DNA from: Rhodohalobacter barkolensis
GTDB lineage: Bacteria > Bacteroidota > Rhodothermia > Balneolales > Balneolaceae
Assembly (NCBI RefSeq): GCF_002834295.1
Contig: NZ_PISP01000001.1
Coordinates: 310,001 to 374,000 of the forward strand
Reading direction: 5' to 3'
Length of the DNA: 64,000 bases
Under the pieces are notes generated by a model that did no database searches, was not told the DNA's origin, and was given only the letters and a program-made list of their open reading frames with translations. This document shows positions 18,305-28,253 of this stretch, piece after piece (the first letter of the stretch is position 1; every line of letters begins with the position of its first letter). The position numbers and the translations under genes were made by a program.

Positions 18305-20296
18305 TTATGAGGCAGAACCAAGATCACGAATAATCCGTGCCAGTTCCATCACTTTATCACTATTTGATGATGAAGATGCTCTGTTGGATAGGGAAGCAGC
18401 GACTTCATTCAGTACACGTGATTTTCTGGAATCGTCTGCACTTTCAGCTTCAGACAATCCGTTTCGGATCATTTGAATGGTTTGCATATTCAGCTCACGA
18501 TTTCTTTCCAGCTGGTCGGTGTAAGCTTTAGCAAGTGCATAGGTTGTAGGCCACTCATACTTCGGTTGTCCCTGAGCGTTTTTGTACTCAAGAACTACAG
18601 TATTTGCAGCATCAATTTCATTCTGAGTAAGGAAATCACTCGGAACGAGTTCCAAAATATCAAGACCACGAGCAATTTCTGAGCTCACAAGATAGCCGTT
18701 GTACCAATAGATTGACCAGCTTCCACCGGTTTCAATTCGATCAGGATTGACCGGTCCGCGATCATGAAATGCAATTTCAACAGGATTTTCCGGATCAGTA
18801 AAATCAAAAACATTGATTCCGCCTTGATACCAAGACTGAACCATAATGTCGCGGTCCGGTACAGGAATCATAGATCCGTTATGTGCAACACAATTTTCTG
18901 CTGATGTTTGTGGAGCCGGCATTTTAAAGTAGCTTTGAAAATCCATCTTTCCATCATCACCAATAGCATAGATTGCATTTGCTCCCCATTCGTATGGATC
19001 ACTTTCTCTACATTTAGGCTGTGTACCGCCACCCCATTCATCAGTAAATAGAACGGTTGTCCCATCATTATTAAATGTAGCTGAGTGCCAGTAAGCAAAA
19101 TTTGAATCTGCTACAGCATCAATTCGGGTTGGATTCACGGGGTTGGTAATATCCAAAAGAAGCCCATATCCTTCACAAGCACCACCCGCAAGACCCACTT
19201 CCGGAAAGAGTGTGATATCGTGGCATTGGTTTGGACCAACATCCTCACCTCTTCCGCGGGCAGCAAGCCTTTCTTCCATAAATTCACCATACATTTCATC
19301 AACTTGATCTCGAAGCGCACTGCTGTCTGCTTCAGTTGGTTCGCCTTCACCGCCACGTTCTTCAACGATCTGTTGCAGGAAAGCCTGGGCAAGCCGGTTG
19401 TTGACTACACGCGGTGAGCCGTCATAGTTTGCAACGAAACGACCTTCTTCACGTGCTCTTTCAATTGCAGCAAGTTCTTCAGGTGCAGGACCGTGAGTTG
19501 GAGGAGCTGTCAATCCTTCAAAAATTCGAGGAGAGTTTGCAATTGCTGCTTCTTCAGGGTTATCCAAAGGAACTTTAATTACTTCAATTCGGAAAAGGGC
19601 ACTTTCAGGATCTTCATCAGGAAATGCACTTGAACAACCGGGTAATTCATCTTCAGGACGTACAGGAGCAGAACCGGAAATGTAAACATAAACGTTCTCG
19701 TCGTCGTTAGGATCCTTTAGTACAGAGTGTGTATGCGAACCACGGCAAGTTTGTACGTTAGAGATATACTCCGGATTCTCAATATCGCTAATGTCAAAAA
19801 TTCGGATTCCACGCAATCGTTCTTCACTGACTGTTTCAGAAACACCTTCCGTTCCACAATCCAGTCGGCCACCTAAACCTTCACCGGATACAAAGAGAAG
19901 ATTCTCGTAAACAGATACGTCACTTTGAGACGCCGGACAGAGAAAATCAACAACTACTTCAGGATCTGCAGGGTTGGTCATATCCCAAACTATAAATCCA
20001 TTATAACTTCCCTGAATGATATAATTGTCTTTAAAGGCTAAATCTGTTGCCCAGGAGCCCAGAAAATCTTCCGGTGGGGGAGTAGCTGAAATCAGGTTTA
20101 AATTCCAGATTGCTTCATCGTAGTCAAAGAGTCCGCCGGATAGACCTACGCGCGGGTCAGGACTGGGTTGTTCAATTTCAGTTATAGGAGACAGTGAAGG
20201 CTGAACGTTCTGTTCAGGCATATCTGAGGATGCACAACTATACACAGCCAGCAAAGAGGCAAATGCAAGAATCATCCCGGGTAGTAATCGTTTCAT
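18305..20296 (-). CDS. LVIVD-repeat lipoprotein
   Basis: 663 residues, lipoprotein signal with Cys21 (AVYSCASS). The mature protein is a beta-propeller-like array of LVIVD-type repeats: strands such as NYIIQGSYNGFIVWDMTNPADPE, followed by RGIRIFDISDIENPEYIS and GGINVFDFTDPENPVEIA. The insertion around residues 300-360 is helical and charged. C-terminal 60 residues form a serine-rich helical tail. No catalytic motif; such proteins are usually surface-exposed and of unknown role. The DUF305 gene is 135 bp upstream on the same strand, so the two may form a unit. Confidence 0.85.
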   Translation of the reverse strand: MKRLLPGMILAFASLLAVYSCASSDMPEQNVQPSLSPITEIEQPSPDPRVGLSGGLFDYDEAIWNLNLISATPPPEDFLGSWATDLAFKDNYIIQGSYNGFIVWDMTNPADPEVVVDFLCPASQSDVSVYENLLFVSGEGLGGRLDCGTEGVSETVSEERLRGIRIFDISDIENPEYISNVQTCRGSHTHSVLKDPNDDENVYVYISGSAPVRPEDELPGCSSAFPDEDPESALFRIEVIKVPLDNPEEAAIANSPRIFEGLTAPPTHGPAPEELAAIERAREEGRFVANYDGSPRVVNNRLAQAFLQQIVEERGGEGEPTEADSSALRDQVDEMYGEFMEERLAARGRGEDVGPNQCHDITLFPEVGLAGGACEGYGLLLDITNPVNPTRIDAVADSNFAYWHSATFNNDGTTVLFTDEWGGGTQPKCRESDPYEWGANAIYAIGDDGKMDFQSYFKMPAPQTSAENCVAHNGSMIPVPDRDIMVQSWYQGGINVFDFTDPENPVEIAFHDRGPVNPDRIETGGSWSIYWYNGYLVSSEIARGLDILELVPSDFLTQNEIDAANTVVLEYKNAQGQPKYEWPTTYALAKAYTDQLERNRELNMQTIQMIRNGLSEAESADDSRKSRVLNEVAASLSNRASSSSNSDKVMELARIIRDLGSAS

Positions 20297-20431
20297 ACTT
20301 GAAGGATTGTTTGTTTGGGTTTTTAGAGAGATCGTTTTAGAAAATATAGAGCTGCATACCGATTCCTGTAGAATAGATCAGTGGTCATTAATAGAGCACA
20401 GTAAAAAGATTAGACAGGGGCAGTAGCGTTT

Positions 20432-21247
20432 TTAATCTATATTTTCCAGCATTAATTTCATTCTTTCAATTTCTGTAACCTGCTCTGCGTTGATACCTGA
20501 AGCAAGTTCAAAAGATTCCGTGTCGGAAGCTGCACCGTCTGCAGCAAATAGTTCTTCAACCATAATAACCGCACCACCGTGATGCTCGATCATGTAGGTT
20601 AGAAAAAGACGGTCAAACTCTTTACCGGTTGCTGCTGAAAGATTTTCAAGTTGTTGTTGAGTCAGCATTCCAGGCATACCACTGTGATCGTGCATCATAT
20701 CCGAATTGTGATCCATATCATGATCTTCCTCATGATTCATATCCATATCCATGTTGTGATCATCATGATTGCCGTGATCAGCATCCGTTTCACTCTGTTC
20801 CATCTCGATTGTCATGTTGATACCGTCGATATGCACAATAGGAACAGGCTGCCCTCTGTCGCGTAACCAACGCTGCATAAGAGCAATTTCATCAGACTGC
20901 GCGTTGATGATTCGGCTTGCAAGAGTTTGTACCGATTGGCTGGCACCATTTTCAGGAGCTAACCGAGACATAATTAAGGCCTGAGAGTGGTGCCCGATCA
21001 TTCCGGTCATAAAATCCACATCAGCCTCAGTAAAATTCATACGAGACTGTTCTATTCGTTCCCAGTAAATCCTTTCCATCTCCTCATGATTCTGCTGTTG
21101 CCTCTCCATCGATTCAGCAGAAGTTTGTGAATCTGTTGTTGATTGCTGAGTTGTTGAGCAACCCGAAAAAATAATCATCAGGGAGACTCCGGATGATATC
21201 AAGGTGAGAAAAGTGTTTTTGTAAAACTTGCTAAGCATGTACTTCAT
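20432..21247 (-). CDS. DUF305 lipoprotein with Asp/His/Met-rich insert
   Basis: 271 residues. Lipobox around Cys30 (IIFSGC). The DUF305 ferritin-like four-helix domain is present in two halves: FMTGMIGHHSQALIMS (79-94) and FLTYMIEHHGGAVIMV (215-230), each with the paired histidines. Between them residues 154-193 form a low-complexity stretch of Asp, His, Met and Asn repeats (DHNMDMDMNHEEDHDMDH). DUF305 proteins often accompany copper or metal stress genes; this insert strongly suggests metal binding or buffering in the periplasm (inference). Start could also be the ATG three codons later. Confidence 0.9.
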   Translation of the reverse strand: MKYMLSKFYKNTFLTLISSGVSLMIIFSGCSTTQQSTTDSQTSAESMERQQQNHEEMERIYWERIEQSRMNFTEADVDFMTGMIGHHSQALIMSRLAPENGASQSVQTLASRIINAQSDEIALMQRWLRDRGQPVPIVHIDGINMTIEMEQSETDADHGNHDDHNMDMDMNHEEDHDMDHNSDMMHDHSGMPGMLTQQQLENLSAATGKEFDRLFLTYMIEHHGGAVIMVEELFAADGAASDTESFELASGINAEQVTEIERMKLMLENID

Positions 21248-21455
21248 TCATTTAAATTCATTGATTCTGAACGTTACATCATATTTCTAAAGAATCAAAA
21301 ACGAATTGAGGTGAAAAAGTGTAAAAATGTGAGAAATTGTACCGTAAAAGCAGGGTCAGAAACGAATATGGCACGATTCAACATCATGCCATAAGTTGTT
21401 TAATAGAAATTTTAGAGAGACTTAAACCGAAAGCCTATGAAAGGAGAAAATCGAA

Positions 21456-23378
21456 TTATTCCGAATCGTCTTTCATCAAGGATAGAACTTCTTCACCTGA
21501 AACTTCCTCTTTCTCGATCAACAATTCTGCTAGTTTATCGAATGCTTCTTTGTTCTCCTTTAGAATTTTGAGAGCTCGGTCATAAGCTTCTTGTGAGATA
21601 ACCTGAACCTCCTGATCAATTTCACGAGCTGTAGAGTCACTGTAACTTTTTTGGCGAGTCATATCACGCCCCAGGAAAACGTCCTCTTCGTCTCCGCCAA
21701 ATGCGAGGTGCCCAAATTTTTCACTCATTCCCCACTCTACCACCATTTTTCGGGAGAGTTTAGCTACCTGCATTAAATCGTTTTGGGCACCACTTGTTGC
21801 TGTATTAAATATTAGCTGTTCGGCTGCGCGTCCGCCCATTATTACAGCCATTCGATCGAGCAAATACTCTTTATTGTAGAGGTATTTCTCTTTTTCAGGA
21901 AGCTGCATGGTAATTCCCATCGCTTTGCCTCTGGGTATTACAGACACTTTATGAAGGGGATCACTGTTTGGCAATGCGGCCGCTACAATAGCGTGGCCGG
22001 CTTCGTGGTAGGCGAGTATTCGCTTCTCTTCATCATCTATCTGCATTCCTTCACGCTCAAGTCCCATCATGATTTTATCACGTGCATTCTCGATATCGTC
22101 CATGATAATTTTTTTCCTCTTATTTCGTCCCGCATAAAGAGAAGCTTCATTCAGCAGATTTTCCAAATCGGCTCCACTGAACCCCGGAGTACTGCTGGCA
22201 ATTTTTTTGAGATCAACACTCTCATCAATGGATTTATTCCTGGCATGAATTTTCAGAATCTCGAGCCTTGAATTTTGTGAAGGAAGATCCACACTGATTT
22301 GACGGTCAAAGCGACCGGGTCTTAAAAGCGCCTTATCTAAAATATCCGGCCGGTTTGTGGCCGCCATCACAATTACATTTTCACTCGGTTCAAACCCGTC
22401 GAGTTCGGAAAGCAATTGATTCAGTGTCTGCTCGCGCTCGTCATGACCACCGCCCAGTCCCGCTCCACGTTTACGCCCAATGGAGTCGATCTCATCAATA
22501 AAAATAATGGCCGGTGATTTTTCTTTTGCCTGTTTAAACATCTCGCGCACCCGTTTGGCGCCCACACCAACAAACATTTCCATAAAGTCAGATCCTGTGA
22601 TGGTATAAAACGGAACTTCAGCTTCACCGGCTACAGCTCTGGCCAGAAGTGTTTTACCGGTTCCGGGAGGCCCCATAAGCAGGACGCCTTTTGGAAGTTT
22701 GGCTCCAATCTCTTCAAAACGGCTTGGGTCTTTCAAAAATTCTATGATTTCGCGAAGCTCGGTTTTGGCTCCATCCATTCCTGCAATATCATCAAATGTA
22801 GTTTTATTTTTTCCGGGCTCCTGCAGCTTGGCCTGGCTCTTTCCAATATTGAACATACCGCGTCCCTGCATCTGCATCCGTCTGTAAAACATCCAGCCGA
22901 TGAGAAGTAGAAAAAAGAGCGGCATGGAGAAGACAAGAAAATACCACCAGAATCCATCTGAATCGGCTTCAGCGGAAATAATGACGTCGTTTTCTTCAAG
23001 CAGATCCGTTAACCGTTCATCTCCGAAAGATGGAATTACAGTAATGAAATTTTTATAGGATGTAGTATCAGAATCAGTGAGCTGTAGTTTTTGTTCAGTC
23101 CTGAATATTCCATCAATCCGGTTTCCCTGAATGTGAACTCGTTCAACATTATCACTTCGAAGCTGCTCCTTAAAGGTGCTGTACTCGATCTCCGGCTGTG
23201 TGCCAAACATTCCGTTGCCATCGGTTAAAACCCAGTAGCCAAGTACAACAAATGCGATCAGATAAAACCAGTAGATAAATCCGGTTGGACGCTGGCTTTT
23301 ATTTTGTTCCTTTTTGGATTTGCCATCCGGACTTTTGTTTTTCGATTTTTTATTCGGTGGATTGGATTTACTTTTCAA
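21456..23378 (-). CDS. ftsH: ATP-dependent zinc metalloprotease FtsH
   Basis: Membrane-bound AAA+ protease that degrades misfolded and short-lived membrane and cytosolic proteins. 640 residues: Lys/Ser-rich N-terminus, TM1 (34-51), periplasmic domain, TM2 (144-164), AAA module with Walker A GPPGTGKT (236-243), Walker B IIFIDEID (291-298), second region of homology near 353-359 (RPGRFDR), and the protease domain with zinc motif HEAGH (458-462). Complete and canonical in length. Small membrane protein and Smr genes lie upstream on the same strand. Confidence 0.98.
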   Translation of the reverse strand: MKSKSNPPNKKSKNKSPDGKSKKEQNKSQRPTGFIYWFYLIAFVVLGYWVLTDGNGMFGTQPEIEYSTFKEQLRSDNVERVHIQGNRIDGIFRTEQKLQLTDSDTTSYKNFITVIPSFGDERLTDLLEENDVIISAEADSDGFWWYFLVFSMPLFFLLLIGWMFYRRMQMQGRGMFNIGKSQAKLQEPGKNKTTFDDIAGMDGAKTELREIIEFLKDPSRFEEIGAKLPKGVLLMGPPGTGKTLLARAVAGEAEVPFYTITGSDFMEMFVGVGAKRVREMFKQAKEKSPAIIFIDEIDSIGRKRGAGLGGGHDEREQTLNQLLSELDGFEPSENVIVMAATNRPDILDKALLRPGRFDRQISVDLPSQNSRLEILKIHARNKSIDESVDLKKIASSTPGFSGADLENLLNEASLYAGRNKRKKIIMDDIENARDKIMMGLEREGMQIDDEEKRILAYHEAGHAIVAAALPNSDPLHKVSVIPRGKAMGITMQLPEKEKYLYNKEYLLDRMAVIMGGRAAEQLIFNTATSGAQNDLMQVAKLSRKMVVEWGMSEKFGHLAFGGDEEDVFLGRDMTRQKSYSDSTAREIDQEVQVISQEAYDRALKILKENKEAFDKLAELLIEKEEVSGEEVLSLMKDDSE

Positions 23379-23536
23379 ACCTTTGAATTTCTTTTGAGTT
23401 TAGTAACAAATAGGGTGAATCCTTTGAACTCTTTCTACTTAGACAAAATAGTTTTTTGCAGATTCGTTCGCGAATAGAATGATTTTAATGACGGATTCGA
23501 TGATTTCGATAAACAGCGTATGATAAAGTAAATTGT

Positions 23537-23908
23537 CTAAACTCGACCAATGATATCATCAAGAACGGAGCGATTTCTAACTGCGCTGATTATTCCGGCT
23601 CCCAGAATCAATACCTGTACAATTGGATCCAGCATGCTGATACTCAAGCCGAGCATACCGGCACCTACACCAAAAAACACGTTAAAGAGGTACCGAACCA
23701 AAAAGTAGAAAACATTTAGTATAGCCACGGTAACAATGAATATCAGTATTCGATCGGTATATTTACCGGTGTGCTGTTCCCTAATTTCCTGTTGCCGGTT
23801 TTTTTGCTCCCCGGTTTTTAGCTCACGTTTTAGTCTGTTGAGTTCTTCTTTCTTTTTTTGCTCAAGCCGTCGTTTTTTGGCTAATTTCAAGCGCTCCTGT
23901 TCATCCAT
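23537..23908 (-). CDS. Small coiled-coil membrane protein
   Basis: Not assigned. 123 residues: the first 50 form a highly charged coiled coil (KLAKKRRLEQKKKEELNRL), followed by two hydrophobic helices (about 52-78 and 90-112) with a Gly-rich turn VFFGVGAGMLG. It lies upstream of ftsH on the same strand, with 158 bp between them, and downstream of the Smr gene, so all three may belong to one transcription unit. Function unknown. Confidence 0.75.
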   Translation of the reverse strand: MDEQERLKLAKKRRLEQKKKEELNRLKRELKTGEQKNRQQEIREQHTGKYTDRILIFIVTVAILNVFYFLVRYLFNVFFGVGAGMLGLSISMLDPIVQVLILGAGIISAVRNRSVLDDIIGRV

Positions 23909-23992
23909 TTTTTTGAGAATAAGTGTAAGTCATCGATCAAAAATGATGAAAATCTGCAAAAAAACAAGTTGTCATATCAATTTTTATATCTG

Positions 23993-24247
23993 CTAAAATT
24001 TAAAGTAGACAAACAGTCTCCCAAAATTTTTACTGTCTTTGTCAATCCGGTGATATTTCTGTTTGATGTGTTTTTGATCCAAAAATTTTAAAACGCGTTT
24101 TTTTAATTGTCCTGATCCTTTTCCCGGAATAATTTCAACTGTTTTGATTCTTTTTTCAATGGCTTCATCAATAATGTTTTCCAATTCACGATCAATTTGA
24201 TCTCCTTTATTATAAATATCGTGCAGGTCGAGTTTGAGTTTTGCCAT
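23993..24247 (-). CDS. Smr domain protein
   Basis: 84 residues consisting only of a Smr (small MutS-related) domain. The LDLH motif (KLDLHDIYNKG) at the N-terminus and the nucleotide/nuclease loop IIPGKGSGQLKKRV are both visible, as is the C-terminal FGRLFVYF strand. Smr domains act as nucleases, including on mRNA at stalled ribosomes (as SmrB) or in recombination control (MutS2). Here it is a stand-alone domain, so its target is uncertain. Divergent from the DUF3127 gene. Confidence 0.9.
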   Translation of the reverse strand: MAKLKLDLHDIYNKGDQIDRELENIIDEAIEKRIKTVEIIPGKGSGQLKKRVLKFLDQKHIKQKYHRIDKDSKNFGRLFVYFKF

Positions 24248-24323
24248 GATAGATAGTTTTATCAGTTTATTAATTCATGAAAACTGCAATGCATGTTCTG
24301 AAATTCGGTTAATTCCCGTTATT

Positions 24324-24354
24324 TTGTAAATCGATTCTCAAGTATGTTACATTG
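24324..24354 (+). promoter_or_regulatory. Possible promoter of the DUF3127 gene
   Basis: TTG at 24324-24326 and TACATTG at 24348-24354 are 21 bp apart, the same spacing as the tRNA-Leu promoter. The -7 element is an imperfect match to TAnnTTTG. Transcription would start near 24361, 23 bp before the ATG. Confidence 0.35.
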
Positions 24355-24383
24355 ATTTTAAAATAGATAAACCAAAAGAGATT

Positions 24384-24731
24384 ATGGACCTTCATATTAC
24401 GGGAAAAGTTATAAAGATATTGGAAGAGCAATCCGGAAAGGGTAAAAATGGTCCGTGGAGAAAGCGGGATTTTATTCTTGAAACTCCCGGAGAATATCCG
24501 CGAAAGGTATGTATTACACAGTGGGGTGATCAGATCGATAAAAATTCGGTTGTTCAGGATGAAACGGTGACTGCATTTATTGATATTCAAAGCAGAGAGT
24601 ACAAGGGAAATTGGTATACAGATGTTAAAGCCTGGAAAATTGAGAAGGGAGCTGCGGCACAGGGAGGAGAACCAGCCGATGATGTAGTGATTGATTTTGG
24701 TGCCGAAGGTGATGACGAGGCTCCATTTTAA
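24384..24731 (+). CDS. DUF3127 family OB-fold protein
   Basis: 115 residues. Matches the DUF3127 family common in Bacteroidota: N-terminal LHITGKVIKILEEQ, then KNGPWRKRDFILET and the strand CITQWGDQID, and a flexible acidic C-terminus ending EGDDEAPF like single-stranded-DNA-binding protein tails. The fold resembles a small OB fold, and the acidic, Phe-terminated tail suggests interaction with replication or repair partners (inference). Monocistronic, followed by the histidine kinase with an 87-bp gap. Confidence 0.88.
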   Translation: MDLHITGKVIKILEEQSGKGKNGPWRKRDFILETPGEYPRKVCITQWGDQIDKNSVVQDETVTAFIDIQSREYKGNWYTDVKAWKIEKGAAAQGGEPADDVVIDFGAEGDDEAPF

Positions 24732-24818
24732 ATCACTAATTTGATTAAATTTTCTTCCTCCATCATATTTCATTTAATTAGTAAGAGATAATATTGTCTA
24801 CAATCAATCGGGGAACCA

Positions 24819-26300
24819 TTGCATACGATTTCTAAAAAAGGGTTGGCATATTCGTTGCCGGTAGTCCTGGGACTCTTGATCATTTTCTACTATGGCTGGA
24901 GGCAGGATCAAAATCAGTTGAGAGAGGCTCGCATTCAAACGATCGAATCAACAGCCGGTTTGTTAAAAGAGTTGATTGAAGAGACTGTCAATGAGAATTT
25001 ACTATTGGTTGAAAATCATAAGGACAGAGTAGAGTTTACAAAAGGGGAGTACTTCAATAATTTTGAATTTGAGACCAATCTGCTACTAAATGTAAAAGAA
25101 GACTTCCTGTTTTTTGAGTGGATTGATGCTGACGGTGAAATTATAATCATTGAGCCATTTGAGAACAATTCGCCAGCCGTTGGATTAGATATCCTTGAAC
25201 TGGATTATAGAAGAGATGAGTGGTTAGAGATGAAGAGAGATTCGTCAATCAATATGACCCCCTGGACCGATCTGGCACAAGGTGGCGGAGCTTTTTTAGT
25301 GGATGCACCACTTTATTATAACGATCAGTTTCATGGTTCGCTCACGGTAGGAATGGATTTTACGGATGCATTTGAAAGTATTATGGCCGGGAGAGATATA
25401 TTCAACCTGGAGATTTGGGATGAGAATGGAGAGGTATTTTTCACGTATGGAATTGACGAAGTAGAGAGCGATCAAAATTACAGCAGCACTCAGTCTCTTA
25501 ACTTTATCAGTGGCTCGGATAATGAATGGACAATGAGGTTATCAGCCAATGAGAACCTCTACTCGGGTAGGTCATTTGTTTTTAATCAGTTGGGACTCTT
25601 TTTTAGAATGCTGATTGCGGTGCTTTTTGGCTTTACCATCTACTTTATGATGGTAGCTTATCGGGCCAATAGGCGGAATTTGCAAGCTTTAAAAGAGAAG
25701 GAAGTACTGATATCAGAAATTCATCACCGGGTAAAAAATAATCTGGCTGTTATCTCCAGCCTGATAGATCTTCAAAGAATTGATTCAGACGATCCAAAAT
25801 TGATTGATTCACTGCAAACAACTCAAAACAGAATACAGTCGATTGCAGGTGTCCATGAATTACTTTACCGTTCAGATACTCTGTCGGAGGTGCCTTTTGA
25901 AGAGTATTTAAATAAACTGATGAAAAAGCATCTGGATGTATATAATAACGGTGATAGTCATATCAATGTTAATATCGACAGTCAGATAAATTCTCTAAAT
26001 ATTAATCAGGCTCTTCCACTGGGAATTTTGATGAGTGAATTAGTAACCAACTCGTTCAAACATGCTTTTAACGACAATGAAGAGGGAGAGATCAAGATCA
26101 ATATTACTGGGGATCAGGACATCATCCGTGTTTACTATTCCGACAACGGCCCGGGCTTTAAAAAAGAGTTTTTTGAAACAAGTACAGGTTTGGGAGTGAC
26201 TATCATCCGAACACTGCTTGTCCAGCTGCATGCAGAATATGAGCTGGACTCTGAAAATGGATTTAAATTACATTTTACCTTTAAACGCGACGATCGTTAG
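24819..26300 (+). CDS. Sensor histidine kinase (HisKA_2 type), TTG start
   Basis: 493 residues. TM1 (about 9-27) and TM2 (about 258-282) enclose a periplasmic sensor domain of about 230 residues. The cytoplasmic part has a HisKA_2 dimerisation domain with phospho-acceptor motif SEIHHRVKNNLAVISSL (about 302-318) and an HATPase domain with N box MSELVTNSFKHA, G1 YYSDNGPGF and G2 GLGVTI. Kinases of this class usually talk to stand-alone receivers or anti-anti-sigma regulators; no receiver lies next door, though a single-domain receiver is encoded at 59964. Start is TTG at 24819, preceded by GGGGAA; TTG at 24843 is an alternative. Confidence 0.92.
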   Translation: MHTISKKGLAYSLPVVLGLLIIFYYGWRQDQNQLREARIQTIESTAGLLKELIEETVNENLLLVENHKDRVEFTKGEYFNNFEFETNLLLNVKEDFLFFEWIDADGEIIIIEPFENNSPAVGLDILELDYRRDEWLEMKRDSSINMTPWTDLAQGGGAFLVDAPLYYNDQFHGSLTVGMDFTDAFESIMAGRDIFNLEIWDENGEVFFTYGIDEVESDQNYSSTQSLNFISGSDNEWTMRLSANENLYSGRSFVFNQLGLFFRMLIAVLFGFTIYFMMVAYRANRRNLQALKEKEVLISEIHHRVKNNLAVISSLIDLQRIDSDDPKLIDSLQTTQNRIQSIAGVHELLYRSDTLSEVPFEEYLNKLMKKHLDVYNNGDSHINVNIDSQINSLNINQALPLGILMSELVTNSFKHAFNDNEEGEIKINITGDQDIIRVYYSDNGPGFKKEFFETSTGLGVTIIRTLLVQLHAEYELDSENGFKLHFTFKRDDR

Positions 26301-26707
26301 TTCTCCGGATTATTATTACGGTTTCTGATCTGCTTCCGAATTGAATCAGGATCGATACGATTTTCATCTCTATGTCGCCTTTCCGCGGCCTGAACAGAAT
26401 CCCGTTCCGTTCGCAATCTGTCCTGAATAATTTTAACTCGACTCATTTGAGCGTCAATATCAGACTGGTAATACTCATGTGCTTCATTAAATTCACTCTC
26501 ACTTACATTGTAATGAGCAAAAATCTCTTCACGTTTTTCCTGTTTTGTCATCTCACCGAGTAACTGCTCGTTCATTTGGTTCAGTACGGAGAGTTCGGTA
26601 ACCAGTTCGATATATAGATCTTCGTTAATCACTTCCGGTTCTTTCTCACAGGAGATAAAAGTGAATATCAGAACCGAAAGGATGAGAGCTGTGTATGAGA
26701 ATTTCAC
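26297..26707 (-). CDS. DUF4296 lipoprotein
   Basis: 136 residues. GTG start at 26707. Signal peptide with lipobox FTFISC (Cys20). The mature part is helical and matches DUF4296, a family almost confined to Bacteroidota-type genomes: LYIELVTELSVLNQM and FAHYNVSESEFNEAHEYYQSD. C-terminus is Arg/Asp rich. The GTG overlaps the TGA of the upstream SDR gene (GTGA), indicating translational coupling, and the stop codons of this gene and the convergent kinase share TTAG. Confidence 0.88.
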   Translation of the reverse strand: MKFSYTALILSVLIFTFISCEKEPEVINEDLYIELVTELSVLNQMNEQLLGEMTKQEKREEIFAHYNVSESEFNEAHEYYQSDIDAQMSRVKIIQDRLRTERDSVQAAERRHRDENRIDPDSIRKQIRNRNNNPEN

Positions 26708-27429
26708 TCTTTAATATCTGGATTTTTAGGATTTAACGGACGCATGGTTACTTCGTTGATCAAAAGATTGTCGGGTGTCTCCAAAAGATGAACCAGTGTA
26801 TCCGCAACGTCTCCGGGCTGCATCATATTGGAATGAGTTTCACTTCCCACTTTATCAAAGAAATCGGTTGCAATGGAACCCGGGAACATGGTTGATACTT
26901 TAATTTTATCATAACGAAGTTCCTTGAAAAGTGCTTCACTGAAACCGCGAACACCAAATTTGGTGGCATTGTAACCGGAAATCTGTGGATTGCCCAATAA
27001 CCCTGCAACGGATGCAATATTGATAATATGACAGTGATTCGGATTTTGTTTCATCAAGGGTACAATTACACGAGTCAGGTAAAAAATACCATTTAGATTG
27101 GTATTTACCATTGTATCCCAATCTTCAACGGAAAGGTCATCCACATTTCCAAACTTGGCGAGTCCGGCGTTGTTTACTAAAATGTGAGGTAGGTTTTTAT
27201 CATCAGTAAACTGTTCAGTAACCCACGCTTCAACGTCCTGATGTTTTGTGACGTCCATCTGTACCGGAATAAACTGTTCACCAAGTTTACTTTGGATCTC
27301 TTTTAATTTGTTTAGTCGCCTTGCCAACCCATAAACAGTTGCACCTTTCCTGATTAATTTTTCTGAAAATGCTGTACCAATACCGCTGCTGGCTCCGGTT
27401 ACAATTGCGATCTTATTTTTTAATTCCAT
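26704..27429 (-). CDS. Short-chain dehydrogenase/reductase
   Basis: 241 residues, classical SDR. Cofactor motif VTGASSGIGTAF (9-20), NNAG motif LVNNAGLAKF, catalytic Ser in IINIASVAGLL, and YxxxK in YNATKFGVRGF. Arg residues after the glycine motif (ARRLNKL) favour NADPH. Substrate unknown; a 3-ketoacyl reductase or sepiapterin-like reductase is possible. Coupled to DUF4296 by a GTGA overlap. Divergent from coaX, with 83 bp between starts. Confidence 0.93.
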   Translation of the reverse strand: MELKNKIAIVTGASSGIGTAFSEKLIRKGATVYGLARRLNKLKEIQSKLGEQFIPVQMDVTKHQDVEAWVTEQFTDDKNLPHILVNNAGLAKFGNVDDLSVEDWDTMVNTNLNGIFYLTRVIVPLMKQNPNHCHIINIASVAGLLGNPQISGYNATKFGVRGFSEALFKELRYDKIKVSTMFPGSIATDFFDKVGSETHSNMMQPGDVADTLVHLLETPDNLLINEVTMRPLNPKNPDIKE

Positions 27430-27512
27430 TATTCGGGATCAATTTTTCGTTAACTTTGTTGTTTGATAATATAAAACATCACCGGCACCAATCATTCCGA
27501 AAAACAGAAAAT

Positions 27513-28253
27513 ATGACCACTTTATTTCTTGATATTGGAAACTCCCACATCAAATTAGCAGAAAAACAGGGAGTTAAATGGGAGGTTGTTTTCAAGGCAT
27601 CAAACGGATCTCTTGAAGGATTGACAGAAGTGGTGGAACAATACCCCGATATCAATTTAATGGTAGTTTGTTCCGTTCGCGAAGACGTTCTAAATAAAAT
27701 TTTAGATGTTCTCAACTTCATTGATGTGAAAGTTTTGACAAGTTCTCTGATCGATTCAGTTAGCCTCGATTATGAAACGCCTGATACACTTGGCATGGAT
27801 CGTTTTTTAACCTGCTACGGTGCAGTTTCCGTAACGGACCACGATGTCATTTGTGTTGATGCCGGAACGGCATGTACGGTAGACTGGATGACAAATGAAG
27901 GTATTTACAGGGGGGGAGTCATTATGCCGGGTTTAAAACTCTTTCATGAAATGATGGAGAGAAAATTACCCGAATTGCCTTCTGTTGACTATTACATTCC
28001 TACTCAGTGGCCCGGAAAATCAACGAAACAATCCGTTCAATGGGGAACCAGCGGCGGTTATCTGGTGGTTATAAATGGATTTATCCGAAAATATTTAGAA
28101 ATTATTGAGGGAGAAACGGACTTGTTTCTGACCGGTGGGGATTCTCTCTATTTGTCAGAAAATCTGGATTCATCACTGAAAGTTCACCACCGTCCACATC
28201 TGCTGTTTGATGGTATGGAGATGTTCTGGAAAGATTTGGAAAGGCTGGATTAA
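27513..28253 (+). CDS. coaX: Type III pantothenate kinase
   Basis: First step of coenzyme A synthesis: ATP-dependent phosphorylation of pantothenate. 246 residues with the ASKHA fold: phosphate loop LDIGNSHIKLA (5-15), pantothenate-binding GMDRFL, the VDAGTACTVDW segment and GGVIMPG. Start at 27513 chosen because the family begins directly with the phosphate loop; longer upstream open frame runs antisense to the SDR and is not credible. The stop codons of coaX and the convergent uridine kinase overlap in a TTAA (28250-28253). Confidence 0.95.
   Translation: MTTLFLDIGNSHIKLAEKQGVKWEVVFKASNGSLEGLTEVVEQYPDINLMVVCSVREDVLNKILDVLNFIDVKVLTSSLIDSVSLDYETPDTLGMDRFLTCYGAVSVTDHDVICVDAGTACTVDWMTNEGIYRGGVIMPGLKLFHEMMERKLPELPSVDYYIPTQWPGKSTKQSVQWGTSGGYLVVINGFIRKYLEIIEGETDLFLTGGDSLYLSENLDSSLKVHHRPHLLFDGMEMFWKDLERLD

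Noticed and set aside
27369-27512. Longer coaX frame starting inside the SDR gene
   Set aside because: Antisense to the SDR start; CoaX homologues begin directly with the phosphate loop.
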